From Hydractinia symbiolongicarpus (Eukaryota > Cnidaria > Hydrozoa > Anthoathecata > Hydractiniidae), in the NCBI RefSeq assembly GCF_029227915.1, contig NC_079885.1, forward strand, positions 14,519,001 to 14,583,000: a stretch of 64,000 nt of DNA, given 5' to 3'. The notes beneath the pieces are model-generated. The model was not told the DNA's origin. It saw nothing but the letters and a program-made list of their open reading frames with translations, and made no database searches. Below, piece by piece: positions 23,034-36,113 of the stretch. Made by a program: the position numbers and the translations under genes. Within the stretch, counting starts at the first letter, position 1, and each line of letters begins with the position of its first letter.

Positions 23034-23483
23034 ATTGACTTTTTCGCGTTACATTATTTATCATTACGACTGTGACGTATCTTTTTTACGCAATAGCCGC
23101 TGAGTAAATCAAGTAAGGGACATGATTAGAAGTTTCTTTCCCCTAAAAAGGGCTACAATCTTGCTGCAATAAATGCGTCACGACGCAAATGAATGGATTA
23201 AGAGCGTCAGACAAAGAAAATGGCGATGTAGTTACTTTGCTAATTAACTTTGTCATATAAAAATTAAGTCTGAAAGTACCCTAGATTGCCTTCGTTGGAA
23301 CTTTTTACCAGAAATCTTAAAGCGCATGGTTGTCGTAAATAATGAATAGCGTTTGAAAAGAGCTTTCAAATGCACATAAACACGACATATTTCGGATAAT
23401 CCAGTCAAGAAATATGACCTTTAAAGTTTAAACCATTTTCGATGTAATGTGCTAATAAATCGTAGATATCTGCCCGTTTGTTT

Positions 23484-23602
23484 GTCTACGACCATACCAC
23501 GATGAACACACCTGTTCTCGTCCGATCACGGAAGTTAAGCATCGTCGGGCCGGGATAGTACTTGGATGGGGGACCGCCTGGGAACTCCTGGTGTCGTAGG
23601 CT
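23484..23602 (+). rRNA. 5S rRNA copy 43, C106T
   Basis: C106T only. Confidence 0.95.
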
Positions 23603-24052
23603 ATTGACTTTTTCACGTTACATTATTTATCATTACGACTGTGACGTATCTTGTTTACGCAATAGCCGCCGAGTAAATCAAGTAAGAGACATGATTAGAA
23701 GTTGCTTTTCCTTAAAAAGGGCTACAATCTTGCTGCAATAAATGCACCACGTCGCAAATGAATGGATTAAGAGCGTCAGACAAAGAAAATGGCGATGTAG
23801 TTACTTTGCTAATTAACTTTGTCATATGAAAATTAAGTCTGAAAGTACCCTAGATTGCCTTCGTTGGAACTTTTTACCGGAAATCTTAAAGCGCATTATT
23901 GTCGTAACGAATCGATAGCGCTTAAAAAGAGCTTTCAAATGCACATAAACTCGACCTATTTCCGATCATCCAGTCAAGAAATATGATCTTTAAAATTTGA
24001 ACCATTTTCGATGTAATGTGCTAGTAAATCCTAGATATCTGCCCGTATGTTT

Positions 24053-24172
24053 GTCTACGACCATACCACGATGAACACACCTGTTCTCGTCCGATCACGG
24101 AAGTTAAGCATCGTCGGGCCGGGATAGTACTTGGATGGGGGAACCGCCTGGGATCTCCCGGTGTCGTAGGCT
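24053..24172 (+). rRNA. 5S rRNA copy 44, family V
   Basis: 120 nt: extra A after position 90 and A101T; identical to copy 40. Confidence 0.93.
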
Positions 24173-24622
24173 ATTGACTTTTTCACGTTACATTATTTAT
24201 CATTACGACTGTGACGTATTTTTTTTACGCAATAGCCGCTAAGTAAATCAAGTAAGGGACATGATTAGAAGTTTCTTTCCCCTAAAAAGGGCTACAATCT
24301 TGCTGCAATAAATGCGCCACGTCGCAAATGAATGGATTAAGAGCGTCAGACAAAGAAAATGGCGATGTAGTTACTTTGCTAATTAACTTTGTCATAAGAA
24401 AATTAAGTCTGAAAGTACCCTAGATTGCCTTCGTTGGAACTTTTTACCGGAAATCTTAAAGCGCATGGTTGTCGTAAATAATGGATAGCGCTTGAAAAGA
24501 GCTTTCAAATGCACATAAACACGACATATTTCGGATAATCCAGTCAAGAAATATGACCTTTAAAATTTAAACCATTTTCGATGTAATGTGCTAATAATTC
24601 GTAGATATCTGCCCGTTTGTTT

Positions 24623-24741
24623 GTCTACGACCATACCAGGATGAACACACCTGTTCTCGTACGATCACGGAAGTTAAGCATCGTCGGGCCGGGATAGTAC
24701 TTGGATGGGGGACCGCCTGGGAACTCCCGGTGTCGTAGGCT
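24623..24741 (+). rRNA. 5S rRNA copy 45, family II
   Basis: C17G and C39A; non-alpha spacer, as copy 41. Confidence 0.94.
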
Positions 24742-25191
24742 ATTGACTTTTTCACGTTACATTATTTATCATTACGACTGTGACGTATTTTTTTTACGCA
24801 ATAGCCGCTAAGTAAATCAAGTAAGGGACATGATTAGAAGTTTCTTTCCCCTAAAAAGGGCTACAATCTTGCTGCAATAAATGCGCCACGTCGCAAATGA
24901 ATGGATTAAGAGCGTCAGACAAAGAAAATGGCGATGTAGTTACTTTGCTAATTAACTTTGTCATAAGAAAATTAAGTCTGAAAGTACCCTAGATTGCCTT
25001 CGTTGGAACTTTTTACCGGAAATCTTAAAGCGCATGGTTGTCGTAAATAATCGATAGCGCTTGAAAAGAGCTTTCAAATGCACATAAACACGACATATTT
25101 TGGATAATCCAGTCAAGAAATATAACCTTTAAAGTTTAAACCATTTTCGATGTAATGTGCTAATAAATCGTAGATATCTGCCCGTTTGTTT

Positions 25192-25310
25192 GTCTACGAC
25201 CATACCACGATGAACACACCTGTTCTCGTCCGATCACGGAAGTTAAGCATCGTCGGGCCGGGATAGTACTTGGATGGGGGACCGCCTGGGAACTCCCGGT
25301 GTCGTAGGCT
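25192..25310 (+). rRNA. 5S rRNA copy 46, consensus
   Basis: Exact consensus. Beta spacer follows. Confidence 0.97.
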
Positions 25311-25760
25311 ATTGACTTTTTCGCGTTACATTATTTATCATTACGACTGTGACGTATCTTTTTTACGCAATAGCCGCTGAGTAAATCAAGTAAGGGACAT
25401 GATTAGAAGTTTCTTTCCCCTAAAAAGGGCTACAATCTTGCTGCAATAAATGCGTCACGACGCAAATGAATGGATTAAGAGCGTCAGACAAAGAAAATGG
25501 CGATGTAGTTACTTTGCTAATTAACTTTGTCATATAAAAATTAAGTCTGAAAGTACCCTAGATTGCCTTCGTTGGAACTTTTTACCAGAAATCTTAAAGC
25601 GCATGGTTGTCGTAAATAATGAATAGCGTTTGAAAAGAGCTTTCAAATGCACATAAACACGACATATTTCGGATAATCCAGTCAAGAAATATGACCTTTA
25701 AAGTTTAAACCATTTTCGATGTAATGTGCTAATAAATCGTAGATATCTGCCCGTTTGTTT

Positions 25761-25879
25761 GTCTACGACCATACCACGATGAACACACCTGTTCTCGTCC
25801 GATCACGGAAGTTAAGCATCGTCGGGCCGGGATAGTACTTGGATGGGGGACCGCCTGGGAACTCCTGGTGTCGTAGGCT
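25761..25879 (+). rRNA. 5S rRNA copy 47, C106T
   Basis: C106T only. Confidence 0.95.
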
Positions 25880-26329
25880 ATTGACTTTTTCACGTTACAT
25901 TATTTATCATTACGACTGTGACGTATCTTGTTTACGCAATAGCCGCCGAGTAAATCAAGTAAGAGACATGATTAGAAGTTGCTTTTCCTTAAAAAGGGCT
26001 ACAATCTTGCTGCAATAAATGCACCACGTCGCAAATGAATGGATTAAGAGCGTCAGACAAAGAAAATGGCGATGTAGTTACTTTGCCAATTAACTTTGTC
26101 ATATGAAAATTAAGTCTAAAAGTACCCTAGATTGCCTTCGTTGGAACTTTTTACCGGAAATCTTAAAGCGCATGGTTGTCGTAATTAATGGATAGCACTT
26201 GAAATGAGCTTTCAAATGCACATAAACACGACCTATTTCGGATGCTCCAGTCAAGAAATATGACCTTTAAAATTTAAACCATTTTCGATGTAATGTGCTA
26301 ATAAATCGTAGATATCTACCCGTATGTTT

Positions 26330-26447
26330 GTCTACGACCATACCACGATGAACACACCTGTTCTCGTCCATCACGGAAGTTAAGCATCGTCGGGCCGGGA
26401 TAGTACTTGGATGGTGGACCGCCTGGGAACTCCCGGTGTCGTAGGCT
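26330..26447 (+). rRNA. 5S rRNA copy 48, family IV
   Basis: 118 nt: G41 deleted, G87T. Confidence 0.88.
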
Positions 26448-26897
26448 ATTGAGTTTTTTACGTTACATTATTTATCATTACGACTGTGACGTATCTTTTT
26501 TACGCAATAGCCGCTGAGTAAATCAAGTAAGAGACATGATTAGAAGTTGCTTTTCCTTAAAAAGGGCTACAATCTTGCTGCAATAAATGCGCCACGTCGC
26601 AAATGAATGGATTAAGAGCGTCAGACAAAGAAAATGGCGATGTAGTTACTTTGCTAATTAACTTTGTCATAGGAAAATTAAGTCTGAAAGTCCCCCAGAT
26701 TGCCTTCGTTGGAACTTTTTACCGGAAATCTTAAAGCGCTTGGTTGTCGTAAATAATGGATAGCGCTTGAAAAGAGCTTTCAAATGCACATAAACACGAC
26801 CTATTTCGGATAATCCAGTCAAGAAATATGACCTTTAAAGTTTAAACCATTTTCGATGAAATGTGCTAATAAATGGTAGATATCTGCCCGTTTGTTT

Positions 26898-27016
26898 GTC
26901 TACGACCATACCACGATGAACACACCTGTTCTCGTCCGATCACGGAAGTTAAGCATCGTCGGGCCGGGATAGTACTTGGATGGGGAACCGCCTGGAAACT
27001 CCTGGTGTCGTAGGGT
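26898..27016 (+). rRNA. 5S rRNA copy 49, family VI
   Basis: G89A, G99A, C106T and C118G. Differs from sister copy 30 only in keeping G117. Confidence 0.88.
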
Positions 27017-27466
27017 ATTGACTTTTTCACGTTACATTATTTATCATTACGACTGTGACGTATCTTTTTTACGCAATAGCCGCTGAGTAAATCAAGTAAG
27101 AGACATGATTAGAAGTTGCTTTCCCTTAAAAAAGGCTACAATCTTGCTGCAATAAATGCGCCACGTCGCAAATGAATGGATTAAGAGCGTCAGACAAAGA
27201 AAATGGCGATGTAGTTACTTTGCTAATTAACTTTGTCATATGAAAATTAAGACTGAAAGTACCCTAGATTGCCTTCGTTGGAACTTTTTACCGGAAATCT
27301 TAAAGCGCGTGGTTGTCGTAAATAATGGATAGCGCTTGAAAAGAGCTTTCAAATGCACATAAACACGACCTATTTCAGATAATCCAGTCAAGAAATATGA
27401 CCTTTAAAGTTTAAACCATTTTCGATGAAATGTGCTAATAAATGGTAGATATCTGCCCGTTTGTTT

Positions 27467-27585
27467 GTCTACGACCGTACCACGATGAACACACCTGTTC
27501 TCGTCCGATCACGGAAGTTAAGCATCGTCGGGCCGGGATAGTACTTGGATGGGGAAGCGCCTGGAAACTCCTGGTGTCGTAGGGT
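27467..27585 (+). rRNA. 5S rRNA copy 50, family VI
   Basis: A11G, G89A, C91G, G99A, C106T and C118G; identical to copy 31. Confidence 0.87.
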
Positions 27586-28035
27586 ATTGACTTTTTCACG
27601 TTACATTATTTATCATTACGACTGTGACGTATCTTTTTTACGCAATAGCCGCTGAGTAAATCAAGTAAGAGACATGATTAGAAGTTGCTTTCCCTTAAAA
27701 AGGGCTACAATCTTGCTGCAATAAATGCGCCACGTCGCAAATGAATGGATTAAGAGCGTCAGACAAAGAAAATGGCGATGTAGTTACTTTGCTAATTAAC
27801 TTTGTCATATGAAAATTAAGACTGAAAGTACCCTAGATTGCCATCGTTGGAACTTTTTACCGGAAATCTTAAAGCGCATGGTTGTCGTAAATAATGGATA
27901 GCGCTTGAAAAGAGCTTTCAAATGCACATAAACACGACCTATTTCGGATAATCCAGTCAAGAAATATGACCTTTAAAGTTTAAACCATTTTCGATGTAAT
28001 GTGCTAATAAATCGTAGATATCTGCCCGTTTGTTT

Positions 28036-28154
28036 GTCTACGACCATACCACGATGAACACACCTGTTCTCATCCGATCACGGAAGTTAAGCATCGTCGG
28101 GCCGGGATAGTACTTGGATGGGGGACCGCCTGGGAACTCCCGGTGTCGTAGGCT
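28036..28154 (+). rRNA. 5S rRNA copy 51, G37A
   Basis: Only G37A. Confidence 0.95.
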
Positions 28155-28604
28155 ATTGACTTTTTCACGTCACATTATTTATCATTACGACTGTGACGTA
28201 TCTTTTTTACGCAATAGCCGCTGAGTAAATCAAGTAAGAGACATGTTTAGAAGTTGCTTTCCCTTAAAAAGGGCTACAATCTTGCTGCAATAAATGCGCC
28301 ACGTCGCAAATGAATGGATTAAGAGCGTCAGACAAAGAAATGGGCGATGTAGTTACTTTGCTAATTAACTTTGTCATATGAAAATTAAGTCTGAAAGTAC
28401 CCCAGATTGCCTTCGTTGGAACTTTTTACCGGAAATCTTAAAGCGCATGGTTGCCGTAAATAATGGATAGCGCTTAAAAAGAGCTTTCAAATGCACATAA
28501 ACCCGACCTATTTCCGATCACCCAGTCAAGAAATATGATCTTTAAAATTTGAACCATTTTCGATGTAATGTGCTAGTAAATCGTAGATATCTGCCCGTAT
28601 GTTT

Positions 28605-28719
28605 GTCTACGACCATACCACGATGACCACACCTGTTCTCGTCCGATCACGGAAGTTAAGCATCGTCGGGCCGGGATAGTACTTGGGTGACCGCCTGGGA
28701 ATTCCCGGTGTCGTAGGCT
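28605..28719 (+). pseudogene. 5S rRNA copy 52, C-box deletion
   Basis: 115 nt, with A23C, loss of 81-84, G88T and C102T, identical to copy 33. It spread by segmental duplication and not by separate mutation. Confidence 0.88.
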
Positions 28720-29169
28720 ATTGACTTTTTCACGTTACATTATTTATCATTACGACAGTGACGTATCTTTTTTACGCAATAGCCGCTGAGTAAATCAAGT
28801 AAGGGACATGATTAGAAATTTCTTTCGCCTAAAAAGGGCTACAATCTTGCTGCAATAAATGCGCCACGTCGCAAATGAATGGATTAAGAGCGTCAGACAA
28901 AGAAAATGGCGATGTAGTTACTTTGCTAATTAACTTTGTCATATGAAAATTAAGTCTAAAAGTACCCTAGATTGCCTTCGTTGGAACTTTTTACCGGAAA
29001 TCTTAAAGCGCATGGTTGTCGTAATTAATGGATAGCACTTGAAATGAGCTTTCAAATGCACATAAACACGACCTATTTCGGATGCTCCAGTTAAGAAATA
29101 TGACCTTTAAAATTTAAACCATTTTCGATGTAATGTGCTAATAAATCGTAGATATCTACCCGTATGTTT

Positions 29170-29287
29170 GTCTACGACCATACCACGATGAACACACCTG
29201 TTCTCGTCCATCACGGAAGTTAAGCATCGTCGGGCCGGGATAGTACTTGGATGGGGGACCGCCTGGGAACTCCCGGTGTCGTAGGCT
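29170..29287 (+). rRNA. 5S rRNA copy 53, family IV
   Basis: 118 nt: G41 deleted. Confidence 0.89.
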
Positions 29288-29737
29288 ATTGACTTTTTTA
29301 CGTTACATTATTTATCATTACGACTGTGACGTATCTTTTTTACGCAATAGCCGCTGAGTAAATCAAGTAAGAGACATGATTAGAAGTTGCTTTCCCTTAA
29401 AAAGGGCTACAATCTTGCTGCAATAAATGCGCCACGTCGCAAATGAATGGATTAAGAGCGTCAGACAAAGAAAATGGCGATGTAGTTACTTTGCTAATTA
29501 ACTTTGTCATATGAAAATTAAGTCTGAAAGTCCCCCAGATTGCCTTCGTTGGAACTTTTTACCGGAAATCTTAAAGCGCATGGTTGTCGTAAATAATGGA
29601 TAGCGCTTGAAAAGAGCTTTCAAATGCACATAAACACGACCTATTGCGGATAATCCAGTCAAGAAATATGACCTTTAAAGTTTAAACCATTTTCGATGTA
29701 ATGTGCTAATAAATCGTAGATATCTGCCCGTTTGTTT

Positions 29738-29856
29738 GTCTACGACCATACCACGATAAACACACCTGTTCTCGTCCGATCACGGAAGTTAAGCATCGTC
29801 GGGCCGCGATAGTACTTGGATGGGGGACCGCCTGGGAACTCCCGGTGTCGTAGGCT
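29738..29856 (+). rRNA. 5S rRNA copy 54, family III
   Basis: Private G21A, which removes the G21-C57 pair of helix II, and G70C. Confidence 0.94.
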
Positions 29857-30306
29857 ATTGACTTTTTCACGTTACATTATTTATCATTACGATTGTGACG
29901 TATCTTTTTTACGCAATAGCCGCTGAGTAAATCAAGTAAGAGACATGATTAGAATTTGCTTTCCCTTAAAAAGGGCTACAATCTTGCTGCAATAAATGAA
30001 CCACGTCGCAAATGAATGGATTAAGAACGTCAGACAAAGAAAATGGCGATGTAGTTACTTTGCTAATTAACTTTGTCATATGAAAATTAAGTCTGAAAGT
30101 ACCCCAGATTGCCTTCGTTGGAACTTTTTACCGGAAATCTTAAAGCGCATGGTTGTCGTAAATAATGGATAGCGCTTGAAAAGAGCTTTCAAATGCACAT
30201 AAACACGACCTATTTCAGATAATCCAGTCAAGAAATATGACCTTTAAAGTTTAAACCATTTTCGATGAAATGTGCTAATAAATGGTAGATATCTGCCCGT
30301 TTGTTT

Positions 30307-30425
30307 GTCTACGACCGTACCACGATGAACACACCTGTTCTCGTCCGATCACGGAAGTTAAGCATCGTCGGGCCGGGATAGTACTTGGATGGGGAAGCGC
30401 CTGGAAACTCCTGGTGTCGTAGGGT
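30307..30425 (+). rRNA. 5S rRNA copy 55, family VI
   Basis: A11G, G89A, C91G, G99A, C106T and C118G. Its first part is one parent type of chimeric copy 36. Confidence 0.87.
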
Positions 30426-30875
30426 ATTGACTTTTTCACGTTACATTATTTATCATTACGACTGTGACGTATCTTTTTTACGCAATAGCCGCTGAGTAAA
30501 TCAAGTAAGAGACATGATTAGAAGTTGCTTTCCCTTAAAAAGGGCTACAATCTTGCTGCAATAAATGCGCCACGTCGCAAATGAATGGATTAAGAGCGTC
30601 AGACAAAGAAAATGGCGATGTAGTTACTTTGCTAATTAACTTTGTCATATGAAAATTAAGACTGAAAGTACCCTAGATTGCCATCGTTGGAACTTTTTAC
30701 CGGAAATCTTAAAGTGCATGGTTGTCGTAAATAATGGATAGCGCTTGAAAAGAGCTTTCAAATGCACATAAACACGACCTATTTCGGATAATCCAGTCAA
30801 GAAATATGACCTTTAAAGTTTAAACCATTTTCGATGTAATGTGCTAATAAATCGTAGATATCTGCCCGTTTGTTT

Positions 30876-30994
30876 GTCTACGACCATACCACGATGAACA
30901 CACCTGTTCTCATCCGATCACGGAAGTTAAGCATCGTCGGGCCGGGATAGTACTTGGATGGGGGACCGCCTGGGAACTCCCGGTGTCGTAGGCT
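30876..30994 (+). rRNA. 5S rRNA copy 56, G37A
   Basis: Only G37A. Its 3' part and spacer are the other parent type of copy 36, including the rare GGGCTTCAATC in the spacer. Confidence 0.95.
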
Positions 30995-31444
30995 ATTGAC
31001 TTTTTCACGTCACATTATTTATCATTACGACTGTGACGTATCTTTTTTACGCAATAGCCGCTGAGTAAATCAAGTAAGAGACATGTTTAGAAGTTGCTTT
31101 CCCTTAAAAAGGGCTTCAATCTTGCTGCAATAAATGCGCCACGTCGCAAATGAATGGATTAAGAGCGTCAGACAAAGAAATGGGCGATGTAGTTACTTTG
31201 CTAATTAACTTTGTCATATGAAAATTAAGTCTGAAAGTACCCCAGATTGCCTTCGTTGGAACTTTTTACCGGAAATCTTAAAGCGCATGGTTGTCGTAAT
31301 TAATGGATAGCACTTGAAATGAGCTTTCAAATGCACATAAACACGACCTATTTCGGATGCTCCAGTTAAGAAATATGACCTTTAAAATTTAAACCATTTT
31401 CGATGTAATGTGCTAATAAATCGTAGATATCTACCCGTATGTTT

Positions 31445-31562
31445 GTCTACGACCATACCACGATGAACACACCTGTTCTCGTCCATCACGGAAGTTAAGC
31501 ATCGTCGGGCCGGGATAGTACTTGGATGGGGGACCGCCTGGGAACTCCCGGTGTCGTAGGCT
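31445..31562 (+). rRNA. 5S rRNA copy 57, family IV
   Basis: 118 nt: G41 deleted. Confidence 0.89.
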
Positions 31563-32012
31563 ATTGACTTTTTTACGTTACATTATTTATCATTACGACT
31601 GTGACGTATCTTTTTTACGCAATAGCCGCTGAGTAAATCAAGTAAGAGACATGATTAGAAGTTGCTTTCCCTTAAAAAGGGCTACAATCTTGCTGCAATA
31701 AATGCGCCACGTCGCAAATGAATGGATTAAGAGCGTCAGACAAAGAAAATGGCGATGTAGTTACTTTGCTAATTAACTTTGTCATATGAAAATTAAGTCT
31801 GAAAGTCCCCCAGATTGCCTTCGTTGGAACTTTTTACCGGAAATCTTAAAGCGCATGGTTGTCGTAAATAATGGATAGCGCTTGAAAAGAGCTTTCAAAT
31901 GCACATAAACACGACCTATTGCGGATAATCCAGTCAAGAAATATGACCTTTAAAGTTTAAACCATTTTCGATGTAATGTGCTAATAAATCGTAGATATCT
32001 GCCCGTTTGTTT

Positions 32013-32131
32013 GTCTACGACCATACCATGATGAACACACCTGTTCTCGTCCGATCACGGAAGTTAAGCATCGTCGGGCCGCGATAGTACTTGGATGGGG
32101 GACCGCCTGGGAACTCCCGGTGTCGTAGGCT
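32013..32131 (+). rRNA. 5S rRNA copy 58, family III
   Basis: Private C17T, a CpG transition leaving a U-G wobble with G61, and G70C. Confidence 0.94.
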
Positions 32132-32580
32132 ATTGACTTTTTCACGTTACATTATTTATCATTACGATTGTGACGTATCTTTTTTACGCAATAGCCGCTG
32201 AGTAAATCAAGTAAGAGACATGATTAGAAGTTGCTTTCCCTTAAAAAGGGCTACAATCTTGCTGCAATAAATGAACCACGTCGCAAATGAATGGATTAAG
32301 AACGTCAGACAAAGAAAATGGCGATGTAGTTACTTTGCTAATTAACTTTGTCATATGAAAATTAAGTCTGAAAGTACCCCAGATTGCCTTCGTTGGAACT
32401 TTTTACCGGAAATCTTAAAGCGCATGGTTGTCGTAAATAATTGATAGCGCTTGAAAAGAGCTTTCAAATGCACATAAACACGACCTATTGCGGATAATCC
32501 AGTCAAAAATATGACCTTTAAAGTTTAAACCATTTTCGATGTAATGTGCTAATAAATCGTAGATATCTGCCCGTTTGTTT

Positions 32581-32699
32581 GTCTACGACCATACCACGAT
32601 GAACACACCTGTTCTCGTCCGATCACGGAAGTTAAGCATCGTCGGGCCGCGATAGTACTTGGATGGGGGACCGCCTGGGAACTCCCGGTGTCGTAGGCT
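32581..32699 (+). rRNA. 5S rRNA copy 59, family III
   Basis: Only G70C. Confidence 0.95.
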
Positions 32700-33149
32700 A
32701 TTGACTTTTTCACGTTACATTATTTATCATTACGATTGTGACGTATCTTTTTTACGCAATAGCCGCTGAGTAAATCATGTAAGGGACTTGATTAGAAGTT
32801 TCTTTCCCTTCAAAACGGCTACGATCTGGCTGCAATTAATGCGCCACGTCGCAAATGAATGGATTACGAGCGTCAGACAAAGAAAATGGCGATGTAGTTA
32901 ATTTGCTAATTAACTTTGTCATATGAAAATTAAGTCTGAAAGTACCCTAGATTGCCTTCGTTGGAACTTTTTACCGGAAATCTTAAAGCGCATTATTGTC
33001 GTAAAGAATCGATAGCGCTTAAAAAGAGCTTTCAAATGCACATAAACTCGACCTATTTCCGATCATCCAGTCAAGAAATATGATCTTTAAAATTTGAACC
33101 ATTTTCGATGTAATGTGCTAGTAAATCCTAGATATCTGCCCGTATGTTT

Positions 33150-33269
33150 GTCTACGACCATACCACGATGAACACACCTGTTCTCGTCCGATCACGGAAG
33201 TTAAGCATCGTCGGGCCGGGATAGTACTTGGATGGGGGAACCGCCTGGGATCTCCCGGTGTCGTAGGCT
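33150..33269 (+). rRNA. 5S rRNA copy 60, family V
   Basis: 120 nt: extra A after position 90 and A101T. Confidence 0.93.
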
Positions 33270-33719
33270 ATTGACTTTTTCACGTTACATTATTTATCAT
33301 TACGACTGTGACGTATTTTTTTTACGCAATAGCCGCTAAGTAAATCAAGTAAGGGACATGATTAGAAGTTTCTTTCCCCTAAAAAGGGCTACAATCTTGC
33401 TGCAATAAATGCGCCACGTCGCAAATGAATAGATTAAGAGCGTCAGACAAAGAAAATGGCGATGTAGTTACTTTGCTAATTAACTTTGTCATAAGAAAAT
33501 TAAGTCTGAAAGTACCCTAGATTGCCTTCGTTGGAACTTTTTACCGGAAATCTTAAAGCGCATGGTTGTCGTAAATAATGGATAGCGCTTGAAAAGAGCT
33601 TTCAAATGCACATAAACACGACATATTTCGGATAATCCAGTCAAGAAATATGACCTTTAAAATTTAAACCATTTTCGATGTAATGTGCTAATAATTCGTA
33701 GATATCTGCCCGTTTGTTT

Positions 33720-33838
33720 GTCTACGACCATACCAGGATGAACACACCTGTTCTCGTACGATCACGGAAGTTAAGCATCGTCGGGCCGGGATAGTACTTG
33801 GATGGGGGACCGCCTGGGAACTCCCGGTGTCGTAGGCT
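33720..33838 (+). rRNA. 5S rRNA copy 61, family II
   Basis: C17G and C39A; non-alpha spacer. Confidence 0.94.
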
Positions 33839-34288
33839 ATTGACTTTTTCACGTTACATTATTTATCATTACGACTGTGACGTATCTTTTTTACGCAATA
33901 GCCGCTGAGTAAATCAAGTAAGGGACATGATTAGAAGTTTCTTTCCCCTAAAAAGGGCTACAATCTTGCTGCAATAAATGCGCCACGTCGCAAATGAATG
34001 GATTAAGAGCGTCAGACAAAGAAAATGGCGATGTAGTTACTTTGCTAATTAACTTTGTCATAAGAAAATTAAGTCTGAAAGTACCCTAGATTGCCTTCGT
34101 TGGAACTTTTTACCGGAAATCTTAAAGCGCATGGTTGTCGTAAATAATGGATAGCGCTTGAAAAGAGCTTTCAAATGCCCATAAACACGACCTATTGCGG
34201 ATAATCCAGTCAAGAAATATGACCTTTAAAGTTTAAACCATTTTCGATGTAATGTGCTAATAAATCGTAGATATCTGCCCGTTTGTTT

Positions 34289-34407
34289 GTCTACGACCAT
34301 ACCACGATGAACACACCTGTTCTCGTCCGATCACGGAAGTTAAGCATCGTCGGGCCGCGATAGTACTTGGATGGGGGACCGCCTGGGAACTCCCGGTGTC
34401 GTAGGCT
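34289..34407 (+). rRNA. 5S rRNA copy 62, family III
   Basis: Only G70C. Confidence 0.95.
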
Positions 34408-34856
34408 ATTGACTTTTTCACGTTACATTATTTATCATTACGATTGTGACGTATCTTTTTTACGCAATAGCCGCTGAGTAAATCAAGTAAGAGACATGAT
34501 TAGAATTTGCTTTCCCTTAAAAAGGGCTACAATCTTGCTGCAATAAATGAACCACGTCGCAAATGAATGGATTAAGAGCGTCAGACAAAGAAAATGGCGA
34601 TGTAGTTACTTTGCTAATTAACTTTGTCATATGAAAATTAAGTCTGAAAGTACCCCAGATTGCCTTCGTTGGAACTTTTTACCGGAAATCTTAAAGCGCA
34701 TGGTTGTCGTAAATAATTGATAGCGCTTGAAAAGAGCTTTCAAATGCACATAAACACGACCTATTGCGGATAATCCAGTCAAAAGTATGACCTTTAAAGT
34801 TTAAACCATTTTCGATGTAATGTGCTAATAAATCGTAGATATCTGCCCGTTTGTTT

Positions 34857-34975
34857 GTCTACGACCATACCACGATGAACACACCTGTTCTCGTCCGATC
34901 ACGGAAGTTAAGCATCGTCGGGCCGCGATAGTACTTGGATGGGGGACCGCCTGGGAACTCCCGGTGTCGTAGGCT
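34857..34975 (+). rRNA. 5S rRNA copy 63, family III
   Basis: Only G70C. The upstream flank has CAAAAGTATGACC, a mark shared with the flanks of copies 68, 70 and 73. Confidence 0.95.
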
Positions 34976-35424
34976 ATTGACTTTTTCACGTTACATTATT
35001 TATCATTACGATTGTGACGTATCTTTTTTACGCAATAGCCGCTGAGTAAATCAAGTAAGAGACATGATTAGAATTTGCTTTCCCTTAAAAAGGGCTACAA
35101 TCTTGCTGCAATAAATGAACCACGTCGCAAATGAATGGATTAAGAACGTCAGACAAAGAAAATGGCGATGTAGTTACTTTGCTAATTAACTTTGTCATAT
35201 GAAAATTAAGTCTGAAAGTACCCCAGATTGCCTTCGTTGGAACTTTTTACCGGAAATCTTAAAGCGCATGGTTGTCGTAAATAATTGATAGCGCTTGAAA
35301 AGAGCTTTCAAATGCACATAAACACGACCTATTGCGGATAATCCAGTCAAAAATATGACCTTTAAAGTTTAAACCATTTTCGATGTAATGTGCTAATAAA
35401 TCGTAGATATCTGCCCGTTTGTTT

Positions 35425-35543
35425 GTCTACGACCATACCACGATGAACACACCTGTTCTCGTCCGATCACGGAAGTTAAGCATCGTCGGGCCGCGATAGT
35501 ACTTGGATGGGGGACCGCCTGGGAACTCCCGGTGTCGTAGGCT
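35425..35543 (+). rRNA. 5S rRNA copy 64, family III
   Basis: Only G70C. Confidence 0.95.
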
Positions 35544-35993
35544 ATTGACTTTTTCACGTTACATTATTTATCATTACGATTGTGACGTATCTTTTTTACG
35601 CAATAGCCGCTGAGTAAATCAGGTAAGGGACTTGATTAGAAGTTTCTTTCCCTTCAAAACGGCTACGATCTGGCTGCAATTAATGCACCACGTCGCAAAT
35701 GAATGGATTACGAGCGTCAGACAAAGAAAATGGCGATGTAGTTAATTTGCTAATTAACTTTGTCATATGAAAATTAAGTCTGAAAGTACCCTAGATTGCC
35801 TTCGTTGGAACTTTTTACCGGAAATCTTAAAGCGCATTATTGTCGTAAAGAATCGATAGCGCTTAAAAAGAGCTTTCAAATGCACATAAACTCGACCTAT
35901 TTCCGATCATCCAGTCAAGAAATATGATCTTTAAAATTTGAACCATTTTCGATGTAATGTGCTAGTAAATCCTAGATATCTGCCCGTATGTTT

Positions 35994-36113
35994 GTCTACG
36001 ACCATACCACGATGAACACACCTGTTCTCGTCCGATCACGGAAGTTAAGCATCGTCGGGCCGGGATAGTACTTGGATGGGGGAACCGCCTGGGATCTCCC
36101 GGTGTCGTAGGCT
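35994..36113 (+). rRNA. 5S rRNA copy 65, family V
   Basis: 120 nt: extra A after position 90 and A101T. Confidence 0.93.

Larger units (their letters stand above)
21541..23817 (+). repeat. Four-gene block, 2,277 bp, first copy (copies 40-43)
   Basis: The gene order V, II, consensus, C106T is repeated directly. Rare shared marks are GTAACGAATCG before the first gene, TATTTTGGAT and TTTTCGCG. Confidence 0.85.
23818..26094 (+). repeat. Four-gene block, 2,277 bp, second copy (copies 44-47)
   Basis: Tandem duplicate of the previous block. I noticed only two substitutions, in AGAACATGGC (first block) and TTTGCCAATT (second block). Confidence 0.85.
25192..33838 (+). repeat. Segmental duplication, second copy (copies 46-61)
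   Basis: It matches copies 27-41 and holds one more unit. Shared rare markers include the 4-nt C-box deletion (copies 33 and 52), the C118G genes and the G37A genes, so common descent of the whole segment is clear. Confidence 0.8.
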
